A stretch of DNA of 64,000 nt from positions 3,906,001-3,970,000 of the forward strand of contig NZ_CP163525.1 in the NCBI RefSeq assembly GCF_041080655.1. Reading direction: 5' to 3'. Source of the stretch: Streptomyces sp. CG4. GTDB taxonomy: Bacteria; Actinomycetota; Actinomycetes; Streptomycetales; Streptomycetaceae. Under the pieces are notes generated by a model. The model was not told where the DNA came from, ran no database searches, and was given only the letters and a program-made list of their open reading frames with translations. Below are positions 8,416 to 16,575 of this stretch, one piece after another. How positions within the stretch are numbered: position 1 is the stretch's first letter; every line of letters begins with the position of its first letter. The position numbers were made by a program, and so were the translations under genes.

Positions 8416-9918
8416 TCACTTCTTGCTGTAGTTCGGCGCCTCGACCGTCATCTGGATGTCGTGCGGGTGGCTCTCCTTCAGACCCGCCGAGGTGATCCGC
8501 ACGAAGCGGCCCTTGGACTCCATCTCCCCGACGGTGGCGGCGCCGACGTAGCCCATGGTCTGGCGCAGGCCGCCGACGAGCTGGTGCAGCACGTTGGAGA
8601 GCGGACCGCGGTAGGGCACCTGGCCCTCGACGCCCTCGGGCACGAGCTTGTCGTCGGACGCCACCTCGGCCTGGAAGTAGCGGTCCTTCGAGTACGACCT
8701 GCCCTGGCCGCGGGACTGCATGGCACCCAGCGAGCCCATGCCGCGGTACGACTTGAACTGCTTGCCGTTGATGAACATCAGCTCGCCCGGCGACTCCTCG
8801 CAGCCGGCGAGGAGGCTGCCCAGCATGACCGTGTCCGCACCGGCGGCGAGCGCCTTGCCGATGTCGCCGGAGTACTGCAGACCGCCGTCGCCGATCAGCG
8901 GGATGCCCGCCGGACGAGCGGCGAGCGAGGCCTCGTAGATGGCGGTGACCTGCGGGACTCCGATCCCGGCGACCACGCGGGTGGTACAGATCGAGCCCGG
9001 GCCGACGCCCACCTTGATGCCGTCGACCCCGGCGTCGATGAGCGCCTGGGCGCCGTCGCGGGTGGCGACGTTGCCGCCGATCACGTCGACGTTCACGCTG
9101 GACTTGATCTTCGACATCCAGCTGAGCGCGTTGCTGTTGTGGCCGTGCGAGGTGTCGACAACCAGGAAGTCCACACCGGCCTCGGCGAGCGCCTGGGCGC
9201 GCTCCAGCGCCTCGGGGCTGGCGCCCACGGCCGCACCGACGAGCAGGCGGCCCTCGGCATCCTTGGCGGCGTTGGGGTACTGCTCGGCCTTGACGAAGTC
9301 CTTGACCGTGATCAGGCCCTGGAGGACGCCCGCGTCGTCGACCAGCGGAAGCTTCTCGATCTTGTGCTTGCGCAGCAGCTCCATGGCCTCGGGCCCGGAG
9401 ATGCCGACCTTGCCGGTGACCAGCGGCATCGGGGTCATGACCTCGCGCACCTGGCGCGTGCGGTCGCTCTCGAAGGCCATGTCACGGTTGGTGACGATGC
9501 CCAGCAGCTTGCCGGCCGGGTCGGTGACCGGGACACCGCTGATGCGGAACTTGGCGCACAGGGCGTCCGCCTCGGCGAGCGTGGCCTCCGGGTGCACCGT
9601 GATCGGGTCGGTGACCATGCCGGACTCGGACCGCTTCACCAGGTCGACCTGGTTGACCTGGTCCTCGACGGAGAGGTTGCGGTGCAGCACGCCGACGCCG
9701 CCCAGCCGGGCCATCGCGATCGCCATGCGGGACTCGGTCACCTTGTCCATCGCCGCCGACAGCAGCGGGATGTTGACCCGGACGTTGCGGGAGATGCGGG
9801 ACGAGGTGTCGACCGCGTTGGGGAGCACCTCGGATGCGCCCGGCAGCAGCAGCACGTCGTCGTAGGTCAGCCCGAGTGTCGCGAATTTACTGGGCACTCC
9901 GTCGACGTTGGCAGTCAT
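8416..9918 (-). CDS. guaB: Inosine-5'-monophosphate dehydrogenase
   Basis: 500 residues. It catalyses the NAD-dependent oxidation of IMP to XMP, the committed step of GMP synthesis in the cytosol. The catalytic loop GPGSICTTR carries the nucleophilic Cys, and the mobile-flap region and C-terminal substrate site (GGLQYSGDIGKALAAGA) are intact. The two CBS domains, inserted in the barrel after about residue 95, bind purine nucleotides as regulators in this family. ATG start with GGGGAAGG at good spacing. The 164-bp upstream gap separates it from shbA, which is transcribed in the same direction. Confidence 0.97.
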   Translation of the reverse strand: MTANVDGVPSKFATLGLTYDDVLLLPGASEVLPNAVDTSSRISRNVRVNIPLLSAAMDKVTESRMAIAMARLGGVGVLHRNLSVEDQVNQVDLVKRSESGMVTDPITVHPEATLAEADALCAKFRISGVPVTDPAGKLLGIVTNRDMAFESDRTRQVREVMTPMPLVTGKVGISGPEAMELLRKHKIEKLPLVDDAGVLQGLITVKDFVKAEQYPNAAKDAEGRLLVGAAVGASPEALERAQALAEAGVDFLVVDTSHGHNSNALSWMSKIKSSVNVDVIGGNVATRDGAQALIDAGVDGIKVGVGPGSICTTRVVAGIGVPQVTAIYEASLAARPAGIPLIGDGGLQYSGDIGKALAAGADTVMLGSLLAGCEESPGELMFINGKQFKSYRGMGSLGAMQSRGQGRSYSKDRYFQAEVASDDKLVPEGVEGQVPYRGPLSNVLHQLVGGLRQTMGYVGAATVGEMESKGRFVRITSAGLKESHPHDIQMTVEAPNYSKK

Positions 9919-10082
9919 GACACCTTCCCCAAATGGCCTTGATCGGTGCGGATGTCCATGCTAACGGGAAGCATCGCTAGCAAATTCCACGGTAGGGGGT
10001 CAGTTCAGGCTTCGTATGTTCGTACGGGAACGGAAGCATGCCTGTTCAACCAAGGGAGCTTCAGAGGCTCCGCTCAAGGGGG

Positions 10083-10760
10083 TTACTGCTCGGCGAGTGC
10101 CCGCAGGCGGCTCAGCGCTCGGTGCTGGGCGACCCGGACCGCGCCGGGTGACATTCCCAACATCTGCCCCGTCTCCTCCGCGGTCAAGCCCACGGCGATG
10201 CGCAGCAGGAGCAGTTCGCGCTGGTTCTCCGGGAGGTTGGCCAGCAGCTTCTTGGCCCACTCGGCGTCGCTGCTGAGCAGGGCGCGCTCCTCGGGGCCGA
10301 GGGAGTCGTCGGGCCGCTCCGGCATCTCGTCCGACGGCACCGCCGTGGAGCCCGGGTGGCGCATGGCGGCGCGCTGCAGGTCGGCGACCTTGTGGGAGGC
10401 GATGGCGAAGACGAACGCCTCGAAGGGGCGGCCGGTGTCGCGGTAGCGGGGCAGCGCGAGCAGGACGGCCACGCAGACCTCCTGGGCGAGGTCCTCCACG
10501 AAGTGGCGCGCGTCGCCGGGGAGCCGGGACAGCCGGGTACGGCAGTAGCGCAGCGCCAGCGGGTGGACGTGCGCGAGCAGATCGTGCGTGGCCTGCTCGT
10601 CCCCGTCGACGGCACGATGCACGAGGGCACCGATCGCCCCCTGGGCCGTGCCCGCATCGTCGTCGCGCATCGGTCCATGGTGCCTTGCGGCCGTCCGGTC
10701 CGTCGCATCGTGCCCGTGGTTGTGCACCGAAGCGTTATGAGCAGGCGCGCCGGCACTCAT
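10083..10760 (-). CDS. shbA: RNA polymerase sigma factor ShbA (ECF/SigD-like)
   Basis: A 225-residue group 4 sigma factor. Region 2 (ARHFVEDLAQEVCVAVLLALPRY as part of the -10 recognition helix) and region 4 (GLTAEETGQMLGMSPGAVRVAQHRA, a helix-turn-helix) are clear. In Streptomyces griseus the orthologue ShbA drives transcription of hrdB, the principal sigma factor (established there; orthology here is inferred from sequence and position next to bldM). No anti-sigma gene is adjacent. ATG start at MSAGAP is chosen for its GGGAGGG ribosome site. A later ATG (10670, MRDDD) gives the conserved core alone, and an in-frame start at 10811 is also possible. Confidence 0.9.
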   Translation of the reverse strand: MSAGAPAHNASVHNHGHDATDRTAARHHGPMRDDDAGTAQGAIGALVHRAVDGDEQATHDLLAHVHPLALRYCRTRLSRLPGDARHFVEDLAQEVCVAVLLALPRYRDTGRPFEAFVFAIASHKVADLQRAAMRHPGSTAVPSDEMPERPDDSLGPEERALLSSDAEWAKKLLANLPENQRELLLLRIAVGLTAEETGQMLGMSPGAVRVAQHRALSRLRALAEQ

Positions 10761-11716
10761 CCCCTGCGCCCTCCCCTTCACCTCGACCGACTCGTCCCCG
10801 AGAGACTCCACATCTCAAGGATGCGGCATCCGCGCCGAAACGAGCATCGCGCGTCCGGCGGGCCGCCTCGTACAGTGCCCGCCGAAGCGTCCGACGGAGT
10901 CGTACGCCGGGGGCGCGAACAGCCCTCCCGCGGCCGCCTCGGCGCTCGTCGCGCGGCTCCGACCACGGGTGTTCATCATGTGGATCTCCGTGCCCGCGCG
11001 CGGGCGGCCACCCGGCCGACGGCCCACCGCACGGCTCCCCGAGTGTGACCGGGTCCACCCCTGGAAGCCGCCTCACGGCCGCGTCCACGGGCAACCGGAA
11101 CACCCGTCAAGGCATTTCACGGGCACCCACCTCCGCGGCGAACGAGGACGCGTACGAGACACGCACGCGTGCGTGCACCGCTCTGACGGACGGACCGGGA
11201 CACGGCGGTACGACCCCGGAGCCGCAGGGCACCTCCGGCAGCCGTAGGACGCCTTCGGCCACCCCGCGCGCGGCCGCGGCACCTCACGGCGACACCGCCC
11301 CGCACACGCCGAGGCACATCGGAATACCGCGCCACGCACGCCCGAGGCGCATCGACGCACCGCCGCGACACGCCTCTGGTGCAAGGAGCGCACTCGTCCG
11401 GCCGGTACCCCGTCGCACCCGGCCGTACCCCGCACCCGCCAAGCCCCGGCCCGTCGGCACCTGAAAAGCCCGGCACCGAGCCGCGAGCGGGCAGGCGGAT
11501 GGGCGGGTCGTGGTGCGGGGGGCCGTACGGGCCCGGACACTCCCGGGTGGGCGGACGGCCCGGACACCCCGTGGGGCGTGCCGGGTCTGCTTCCGTGGAC
11601 GGTTCGGGCGCCGATGGCGCGCCCGGCTGCTGCCAGGTGAGGCGGACACGCGTCCGGCTCCGGGTGTGGTGCCCGGTGACGGCCGGTCCCGCCTGCCCCG
11701 CAGGGCTGGGCACCGC
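10761..11716. other. 0.95-kb gene-free region between shbA and bldM
   Basis: No reading frame here shows a ribosome site, family motif or convincing codon pattern; the open frames overlap each other on both strands, as expected for very GC-rich DNA. It must contain the shbA promoter at its left end. A perfect 16-bp palindrome, CACGCACGCGTGCGTG, lies at 11160-11175. A small RNA or long 5' leader of shbA cannot be excluded from sequence alone. Confidence 0.5.
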
Positions 11717-12328
11717 CTACCGGACCAGTCCCCAGCGGAAGCCGAGCGCCACGGCGTGGGCCCGGTCCGAGGCGCCGAGCTTCTTGAACAGGCGCCGCGC
11801 GTGCGTCTTGACGGTGTCCTCGGAGAGGAACAGCTCGCGGCCGATCTCGGCGTTGGAGCGGCCGTGGCTCATGCCCTCCAGCACCTGGATCTCACGCGCG
11901 GTGAGCGTGGGCGCGGCGCCCATCTCGGCCGAGCGGAGCCGGCGCGGGGCCAGTCGCCAGGTCGGGTCGGCGAGGGCCTGCGTGACCGTGGCCCGCAGCT
12001 CCGCGCGCGAGGCGTCCTTGTGCAGGTAGCCACGGGCACCGGCGGCGACCGCGAGGGCCACGCCGTCGAGGTCCTCGGCGACGGTGAGCATGATGATGCG
12101 CGCGCCGGGGTCGGCGGACAGCAGACGGCGCACGGTCTCCACGCCGCCCAGGCCGGGCATGCGCACGTCCATCAGGATGAGATCGGAACGGTCGGCGCCC
12201 CAGCGGCGGAGGACTTCCTCGCCGTTGGCCGCCGTCGTCACGCGCTCGACACCGGGCACGGTCGCCACCGCGCGGCGGAGCGCTTCTCGGGCAAGCGGGG
12301 AGTCGTCGCAGACGAGGACGGATGTCAT
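11717..12328 (-). CDS. bldM: Response-regulator-like developmental activator BldM
   Basis: 203 residues: an N-terminal receiver domain (1-120, DD at 8-9, Asp54 in LMDVRMPG) and a C-terminal LuxR-type helix-turn-helix (about 143-186). BldM is required for aerial hyphae in Streptomyces. It acts as a homodimer on early genes and as a heterodimer with WhiI on late sporulation genes (established in the genus). It has no cognate kinase, and phosphorylation of Asp54 is not required in S. coelicolor. It is transcribed divergently from whiD across a 380-bp region. A sequence matching the sigma-BldN consensus lies about 125 bp upstream of the start codon. Confidence 0.97.
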   Translation of the reverse strand: MTSVLVCDDSPLAREALRRAVATVPGVERVTTAANGEEVLRRWGADRSDLILMDVRMPGLGGVETVRRLLSADPGARIIMLTVAEDLDGVALAVAAGARGYLHKDASRAELRATVTQALADPTWRLAPRRLRSAEMGAAPTLTAREIQVLEGMSHGRSNAEIGRELFLSEDTVKTHARRLFKKLGASDRAHAVALGFRWGLVR

Positions 12329-12452
12329 GACCGCCCTCCGCAGCTGATGCGCGTCACCTTGAGCCTCCAGGCTGGTACGGAATCGTCACCTGTGCGGTCG
12401 ACCGTCTCGGACGCCTGCCCGAGCGCTTGTGTTTTCAACCGCCTCCGCACTC

Positions 12453-12480
12453 TCAACGACGGTCACTCGAAAGAGTTACG
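12453..12480 (-). promoter_or_regulatory. Sigma-BldN type promoter of bldM
   Basis: On the minus strand CGTAAC, exactly 16 bp, then CGTTGA. This is the consensus reported for sigma-BldN, which is known to transcribe bldM p1 in S. coelicolor. The predicted transcript has a leader of about 115-120 nt before the bldM ATG. Confidence 0.85.
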
Positions 12481-12637
12481 GGGCTACATGCCGTCTTCGG
12501 CACTCTACGTGAGGGTCTCGACACGGTGCAGACATGGCCGACAGACCCTCAACTTTTCATCACAACTATGCCCCATTTGGCCGCTTTTCTTCCCGTTTCA
12601 TGGTGTCCGAGGCTAGATTCGCAATGAGTCATATTTT

Positions 12638-12658
12638 CATCTCCTTAGACCGGAGATG
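12638..12658. promoter_or_regulatory. Perfect inverted repeat upstream of whiD
   Basis: CATCTCC-N7-GGAGATG is a perfect 7-bp inverted repeat 50 bp upstream of the whiD ATG, in the promoter/leader zone of the bldM-whiD intergenic region. It could be an operator for a dimeric regulator or an RNA hairpin in the whiD leader. Confidence 0.5.
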
Positions 12659-12708
12659 TACGGTCGATGGCACCGTATCCGCTCAGAACGGCTACAAGGG
12701 GTCACGTA

Positions 12709-13038
12709 ATGGCAGATTTCTCCCGCCTTCCCGGACCGAACGCGGACCTGTGGGACTGGCAGCTGCTGGCTGCTTGCCGCGGTGTGGACAGCTCGCTCTT
12801 CTTCCATCCGGAGGGCGAGCGCGGGGCGGCTCGGAGCGCTCGCGAGAACTCGGCCAAGGAGGTCTGCATGAGGTGCCCTGTGCGCGCACAGTGCGCGGCG
12901 CACGCGCTGGCGGTGCGCGAGCCGTACGGCGTGTGGGGCGGCCTGACCGAGGACGAGCGTGAGGAGTTGATGGGGCGCGCACGCAACCGCCTGGTGACGG
13001 CCTCGGCCGCCGGTGCGGACACCGCCCCGAACCACTGA
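12709..13038 (+). CDS. whiD: WhiB-family iron-sulfur regulator WhiD
   Basis: 109 residues with the four family cysteines Cys23, Cys52, Cys55 and Cys61 (C-X28-C-X2-C-X5-C). These bind an oxygen- and NO-sensitive [4Fe-4S] cluster in WhiD. They are followed by the GVWGG turn (73-77) and a basic C-terminal segment (RARNR) for DNA or sigma contact. WhiD is needed for spore wall maturation and septation in Streptomyces and binds region 4 of the principal sigma factor (family knowledge). ATG start with AAGGGG seven bases upstream. Being divergent from bldM is the usual Streptomyces arrangement and fits joint control by the BldM/WhiI cascade. Confidence 0.97.
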   Translation: MADFSRLPGPNADLWDWQLLAACRGVDSSLFFHPEGERGAARSARENSAKEVCMRCPVRAQCAAHALAVREPYGVWGGLTEDEREELMGRARNRLVTASAAGADTAPNH

Positions 13039-13109
13039 AGGAACGTTTCTGCAATTCCTGGCGTGTCGAGTGACTCCCCGGCGCGCCGGGTGCGCTCTTT
13101 CCCTCCACC

Positions 13110-13140
13110 AGGGCACGCCGCATCACCACGCGCGTGCCCT
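13110..13140. terminator. Hairpin between whiD and LysR gene
   Basis: AGGGCACGC and GCGTGCCCT form a perfect 9-bp stem around a 13-nt loop, between two convergent genes. There is no U-tract. Confidence 0.5.
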
Positions 13141-13190
13141 CGTCTCTGCCGCTGCGCTCTGCCGCCGCGCGCCCGCTGCCGCGCCCTCCT

Positions 13191-14090
13191 CTAGGAGCGA
13201 CCGGCCGCGCGGGCCAGCTGTTCCAGCGTCGCCGCCACGGCCGGGACCTGTGCCAGGTCGGGCAGGGTGAGGCCGACGATCTCGCGGCGCACCGCCGGCT
13301 CCAGCCGCACCGTGCGCACACCCCTGGGCCGTACCGACTCCACCGCCAGCTGCGGCAGGACCGCGACTCCGAGGCCCGCGCCGACCAGGCCGACCACCGC
13401 CGGGTAGTCGTCCGTGGCGAAGTCGATGCGCGGGGTGAAACCGGCCCCCTCGCACACCTCGACCAGCTGGCCGCGGCAGCGCGGGCAGCCCGCGATCCAG
13501 GGCTCCTGGGCCAGCTCGCCGATGGCGACGGCCTCCGCGCGGGCGAGGCGGTGCCGCTCGGGCACCAGCGCGACCAGGCGGTCGGTCAACAGGGGCCGTA
13601 CGACCAGGTCGTCCCAGTCCTCGGCGACCGCCGCTCCCTCGTAGCGGAAGGCCAGGGCCAGGTCGCAGTCACCCTCGCGGAGCAGCTCCACGGACTTCGG
13701 AGGCTCGGCCTCCTCCAGGGAGACGCGGGTGCCGGGGTGGGCGGCGCGCAGGGCGGCCAGTGCGGTGGGGACCAGGGTGGAGCTGCCGCTGGGGAAGGAG
13801 ACCAGCCGGACCCGGCCGGCCCGCAGGCCCGCGATGGCGGCGACCTCCTCCTCGGCCGCGGTGAGCCCGGCGAGGATGCCGGAGGCGTGCCTGACCAGGG
13901 CCTCCCCGGCCTGGGTCAGCCGCATCTCGCGGCCGTTGCGGACCAGCAGCGGGGTGCCGACCGAGGTCTCCAGGGCCTTCATCTGCTGGCTCACGGCGGG
14001 CTGGGTACAGCCCAGTTCGCGCCCCGCCGCCGAGAAGGAGCCGGTGGCGGCGACGGCACGCAGGACACGGAGATGACGGGCCTCGATCAC
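13191..14090 (-). CDS. LysR-family transcriptional regulator
   Basis: 299 residues. The N-terminal winged helix-turn-helix (about 1-60, including CTQPAVSQQMKALE) is typical of the family. The C-terminal two-lobed effector domain (about 90-290) is full length. LysR regulators usually control a divergent neighbour and themselves; the neighbour here encodes a MOSC-domain protein. The ATG overlaps the start of an 80-bp divergent gap that contains a short inverted repeat (14095-14109). The effector is unknown. A conserved WIAGCPRCRGQ segment contains two cysteines in a C-X2-C spacing, which could sense redox state or metal (speculative). Confidence 0.92.
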   Translation of the reverse strand: MIEARHLRVLRAVAATGSFSAAGRELGCTQPAVSQQMKALETSVGTPLLVRNGREMRLTQAGEALVRHASGILAGLTAAEEEVAAIAGLRAGRVRLVSFPSGSSTLVPTALAALRAAHPGTRVSLEEAEPPKSVELLREGDCDLALAFRYEGAAVAEDWDDLVVRPLLTDRLVALVPERHRLARAEAVAIGELAQEPWIAGCPRCRGQLVEVCEGAGFTPRIDFATDDYPAVVGLVGAGLGVAVLPQLAVESVRPRGVRTVRLEPAVRREIVGLTLPDLAQVPAVAATLEQLARAAGRS

Positions 14091-14094
14091 CCTT

Positions 14095-14109
14095 CGAGTA
14101 TAAGACTCG
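14095..14109. promoter_or_regulatory. Short inverted repeat, possible LysR operator
   Basis: CGAGT-ATAAG-ACTCG is a 5-bp inverted repeat directly before the LysR start codon and within the divergent promoter region. Its size and symmetry suit autoregulation by the LysR protein (inference). Confidence 0.4.
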
Positions 14110-14170
14110 CTTGGAGATGGCGCGCGATATTCGGTCGGCGCTTTGAGGCGGGGTGTCGTACCGTGCGGAT

Positions 14171-14839
14171 ATGAAGGTTCTCTCGGTCAATCTGGGCCGG
14201 CCCCGGCCGGTGGCGTACACGGACCAGGCGGACGGTGTGACAGGCATCGACAAGCGTCCGGTCGACGGGCCGGTGCGGGTGACGGCGCCGGGTCCCAAGG
14301 GCGTGGGGGCGAGCGGGCTGGCCGGGGACGCGGTGTGCGACCTGCGGCATCACGGCGGGGACGACCAGGCGGTGTACGCCTATGCGCGCGAGGATCTCGA
14401 CGCCTGGGAGCGCGAGACGGGCCGGCCGTTGGGCAACGGCTGCTTCGGGGAGAACCTGACCACGGAGGGCCTGGACCTGTCCGGGGCGCTGATCGGCGAG
14501 CGCTGGCGGATCGGCGCCGAGGTGGTGCTGGAGGTGACCTCGGGCCGGATCCCGTGCCGCACGTTCCAGGGCCATGTGGGCGAGCGCGGCTGGGTCAGGA
14601 GATTCACGCAGAAGGGCGCAACGGGCGCCTACCTCCGGGTGATCGAACCGGGCGAGGTGCGGGCGGGGGACCCGGTCGAGATCGTGCACCGGCCGGACCA
14701 CGGGGTGACGGTCGCGATGCAGTTCCGCGCGGTCACCACCGAGCGGGAACTGCTGCCGCGACTGCTCGCGGCGGGCGAGGCGCTGCCCGCGGAGGCACTG
14801 GCGAAGGCGCGCAAGTACGTGGCCGAGCAGGAGGGCTGA
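14171..14839 (+). CDS. MOSC-domain protein (YiiM-like)
   Basis: 222 residues. MOSC proteins handle sulfur bound to molybdenum cofactor or, in the YiiM group, act on N-hydroxylated substrates with the cofactor. The family motifs HHGGDDQAVY (60-69) and GCFGENLT (90-97) and the conserved Cys129 in SGRIPCRTF are present. A C-terminal helical tail (about 165-222) resembles the YiiM extension. The start codon is the ATG of MKVLSVN; its ribosome site is weak, and an in-frame start 18 bp upstream is possible. It is divergent from a LysR gene that probably controls it. Confidence 0.9.
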   Translation: MKVLSVNLGRPRPVAYTDQADGVTGIDKRPVDGPVRVTAPGPKGVGASGLAGDAVCDLRHHGGDDQAVYAYAREDLDAWERETGRPLGNGCFGENLTTEGLDLSGALIGERWRIGAEVVLEVTSGRIPCRTFQGHVGERGWVRRFTQKGATGAYLRVIEPGEVRAGDPVEIVHRPDHGVTVAMQFRAVTTERELLPRLLAAGEALPAEALAKARKYVAEQEG

Positions 14840-14948
14840 AAGGCCGTCGGCCGGACGGCCGCCCGGGCCCCACGGACAGCGGACGCGCGCGCGGCGCCCG
14901 GGCCCGCGGGCAGCGGACGCCCCGGCTCCGGGTCACTACCCTTGGGCC

Positions 14949-15722
14949 ATGACAACGGCTCTGATTACGGGATCGACCGCGGGGATCGGTGCCGCGTTCG
15001 CGCGGCGGCTGGCGGCTGACGGGCATGACCTCGTCCTGGTGGCCCGGGACACCGGACGGCTGCGCGAACAGGCGACCGAACTGCACGACCGGCATGGCAT
15101 CGAGGTGGAGGTGCTGACCGCCGACCTGTCCGAGGACAAGGGCATCGAGACGGTGGCCGACCGCCTCGGCGACCGGAAGAACCCGGTCGACCTGCTGGTC
15201 AACAACGCCGGCTTCGGCAACAAGGGCCGCTATCTGGAGGTCCCGATGGCCGACGAGCTGAAAATGCTCAAGGTGCACTGCGAGGCGGTGCTCCGGCTGA
15301 CCTCGGCGGCGTCCGGGGCGATGCGCGAGCGCGGCCGGGGCGGGATCGTCAACGTCGCCTCCGTGGCCGCCTTCGTACCGCGGGGCACCTACGGCGCCTC
15401 CAAGGCATGGGTCGTGCAGTTCACCCAGGGCGCGGCCAGGGACCTGGCCGGCAGCGGTGTCCGGCTGATGGCGCTGTGCCCCGGCTTCGTGCGCACCGAG
15501 TTCCACCAGCGGGCCGGGATGGGCACCGACAACATCCCGGGCTGGATGTGGCTGGACGCCGACAAGCTGGTCGCGACGGCCCTGGCCGATCTGGCGCGCG
15601 GCAAGTCGCTGTCCATCCCCGACCCCCGTTACAAGGCGCTGATGGGCCTGGTGAAGGTCGCCCCGCGCGGGCTGATGGGCGGGATCTCCTCGCGCACCGG
15701 ACGCAAGTACGGGCCGCAGTAG
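14949..15722 (+). CDS. Short-chain dehydrogenase/reductase
   Basis: 257 residues of the classical SDR fold. The cofactor motif TGSTAGIG (7-14) is followed by the NNAG turn and the catalytic Ser/YGASK set, then a long C-terminal segment (MGLVKVAPRGLMGG) resembling membrane- or lipid-associated SDRs of the DltE/YqjQ type. The Arg after the second strand (ARDTGRL) suggests NADP(H). The substrate is unknown. It follows the MOSC gene on the same strand with a 109-bp gap. Confidence 0.92.
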   Translation: MTTALITGSTAGIGAAFARRLAADGHDLVLVARDTGRLREQATELHDRHGIEVEVLTADLSEDKGIETVADRLGDRKNPVDLLVNNAGFGNKGRYLEVPMADELKMLKVHCEAVLRLTSAASGAMRERGRGGIVNVASVAAFVPRGTYGASKAWVVQFTQGAARDLAGSGVRLMALCPGFVRTEFHQRAGMGTDNIPGWMWLDADKLVATALADLARGKSLSIPDPRYKALMGLVKVAPRGLMGGISSRTGRKYGPQ

Positions 15723-15797
15723 CGAACGGGTGGCGCTGCCGTCCCGGTGCGAAGATGGGGGTGGACATCCGGGTCAGGGGGGCCGGGAGGCGGCGTC

Positions 15798-16505
15798 ATG
15801 ACCTTCGTGCAGCTCATCGAGTGCAGGACGAGCCGGCTGGACGAGATGAACCGGCTCATGGACGACTGGGTCGCACAGACCAAGGGGAAGCGGACGGCGA
15901 CGCACGCGCTGGTCGGCAAGGACCGCTCGGACGCGTCGCACATCGTCGAAGTGGTGGAGTTCCCGTCCTACGAGGAGGCGATGCGGAACTCGCACCTCCC
16001 GGAGACCGACAAGATCTTCCAGGGATTGGTCGCCCTGTGCGACGAGACACCGACGTTCACCGATCTGGACGTCGTACGCGACGAGCGGCTGGCCGAGGAC
16101 ACCGTACGGCGGTTCTTCGCGGTGCTTCAGGCGCCGGGTGAACTGCCGCCGCTCAACGATCTGCTGGACGAGGACATCCACAGCCACGACCCGGTGAATC
16201 CGAGCGACACCATCGGGCTGGACAACACCCTGAGCGAGTACCGGATGTGGCGCGGCGGCTTCGACTTCACGTTCACGGTCGAGGACGTGTTCGCGCTGGG
16301 CGACCGGGCCTGCGCGCGGTGGACCTGGAACGCCACGCACAAGGGTGACTTCCTGGGGATCCCGGCCACCGGCCGGCTGGTCACCATGACCGGGATGACG
16401 CTGTTCCGGTTCCGCGGCGACGGCAAGATCGCCGAGACCTGGTGGCAGCACGACCAGCTCGGGCTGATGCAACAGCTGGGCGCACTGGACGAGTTGGAGC
16501 ACTAG
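15798..16505 (+). CDS. SnoaL-like/ester cyclase domain fused to an N-terminal ABM-like domain
   Basis: 235 residues in two parts. Residues 1-95 look like a ferredoxin-like, antibiotic-biosynthesis-monooxygenase type domain (FVQLIECRTSR, HALVGKDRSDASHIVEVVEF). Residues 100-235 form an NTF2-like SnoaL domain (RRFFAVLQ, DEDIHSHDP, the TGMTLFRFRGDGKIAETWWQHD motif), including the conserved HD and WWQHD positions. SnoaL domains cyclise or hydrolyse small hydrophobic substrates, but standalone proteins have varied roles and no secondary-metabolite genes are nearby. ATG start with GGGAGG; an in-frame ATG 51 bp upstream is less likely. A terminator follows. Confidence 0.8.
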   Translation: MTFVQLIECRTSRLDEMNRLMDDWVAQTKGKRTATHALVGKDRSDASHIVEVVEFPSYEEAMRNSHLPETDKIFQGLVALCDETPTFTDLDVVRDERLAEDTVRRFFAVLQAPGELPPLNDLLDEDIHSHDPVNPSDTIGLDNTLSEYRMWRGGFDFTFTVEDVFALGDRACARWTWNATHKGDFLGIPATGRLVTMTGMTLFRFRGDGKIAETWWQHDQLGLMQQLGALDELEH

Positions 16506-16520
16506 GGCTGGACGGACAGG

Positions 16521-16560
16521 GCGAAGGCCCGGCACCCCGCAAGGGGCGCCGGGCCTTCGC
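16521..16560. terminator. Bidirectional terminator, 13-bp stem
   Basis: GCGAAGGCCCGGC and GCCGGGCCTTCGC pair perfectly around a 14-nt loop. It lies between the convergent SnoaL-like gene and groEL1. Confidence 0.88.
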
Positions 16561-16575
16561 TCAGGAGCGCTTGGC

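Noticed and set aside
10055..10071. GGAGC/GCTCC hairpin as shbA terminator
   Set aside because: Only a 5-bp stem, and no run of T; too weak to call.
11073..11713. Several overlapping frames between shbA and bldM
   Set aside because: Arg/Pro/Gly-rich, mutually overlapping on both strands, no ribosome sites, no recognisable domain.
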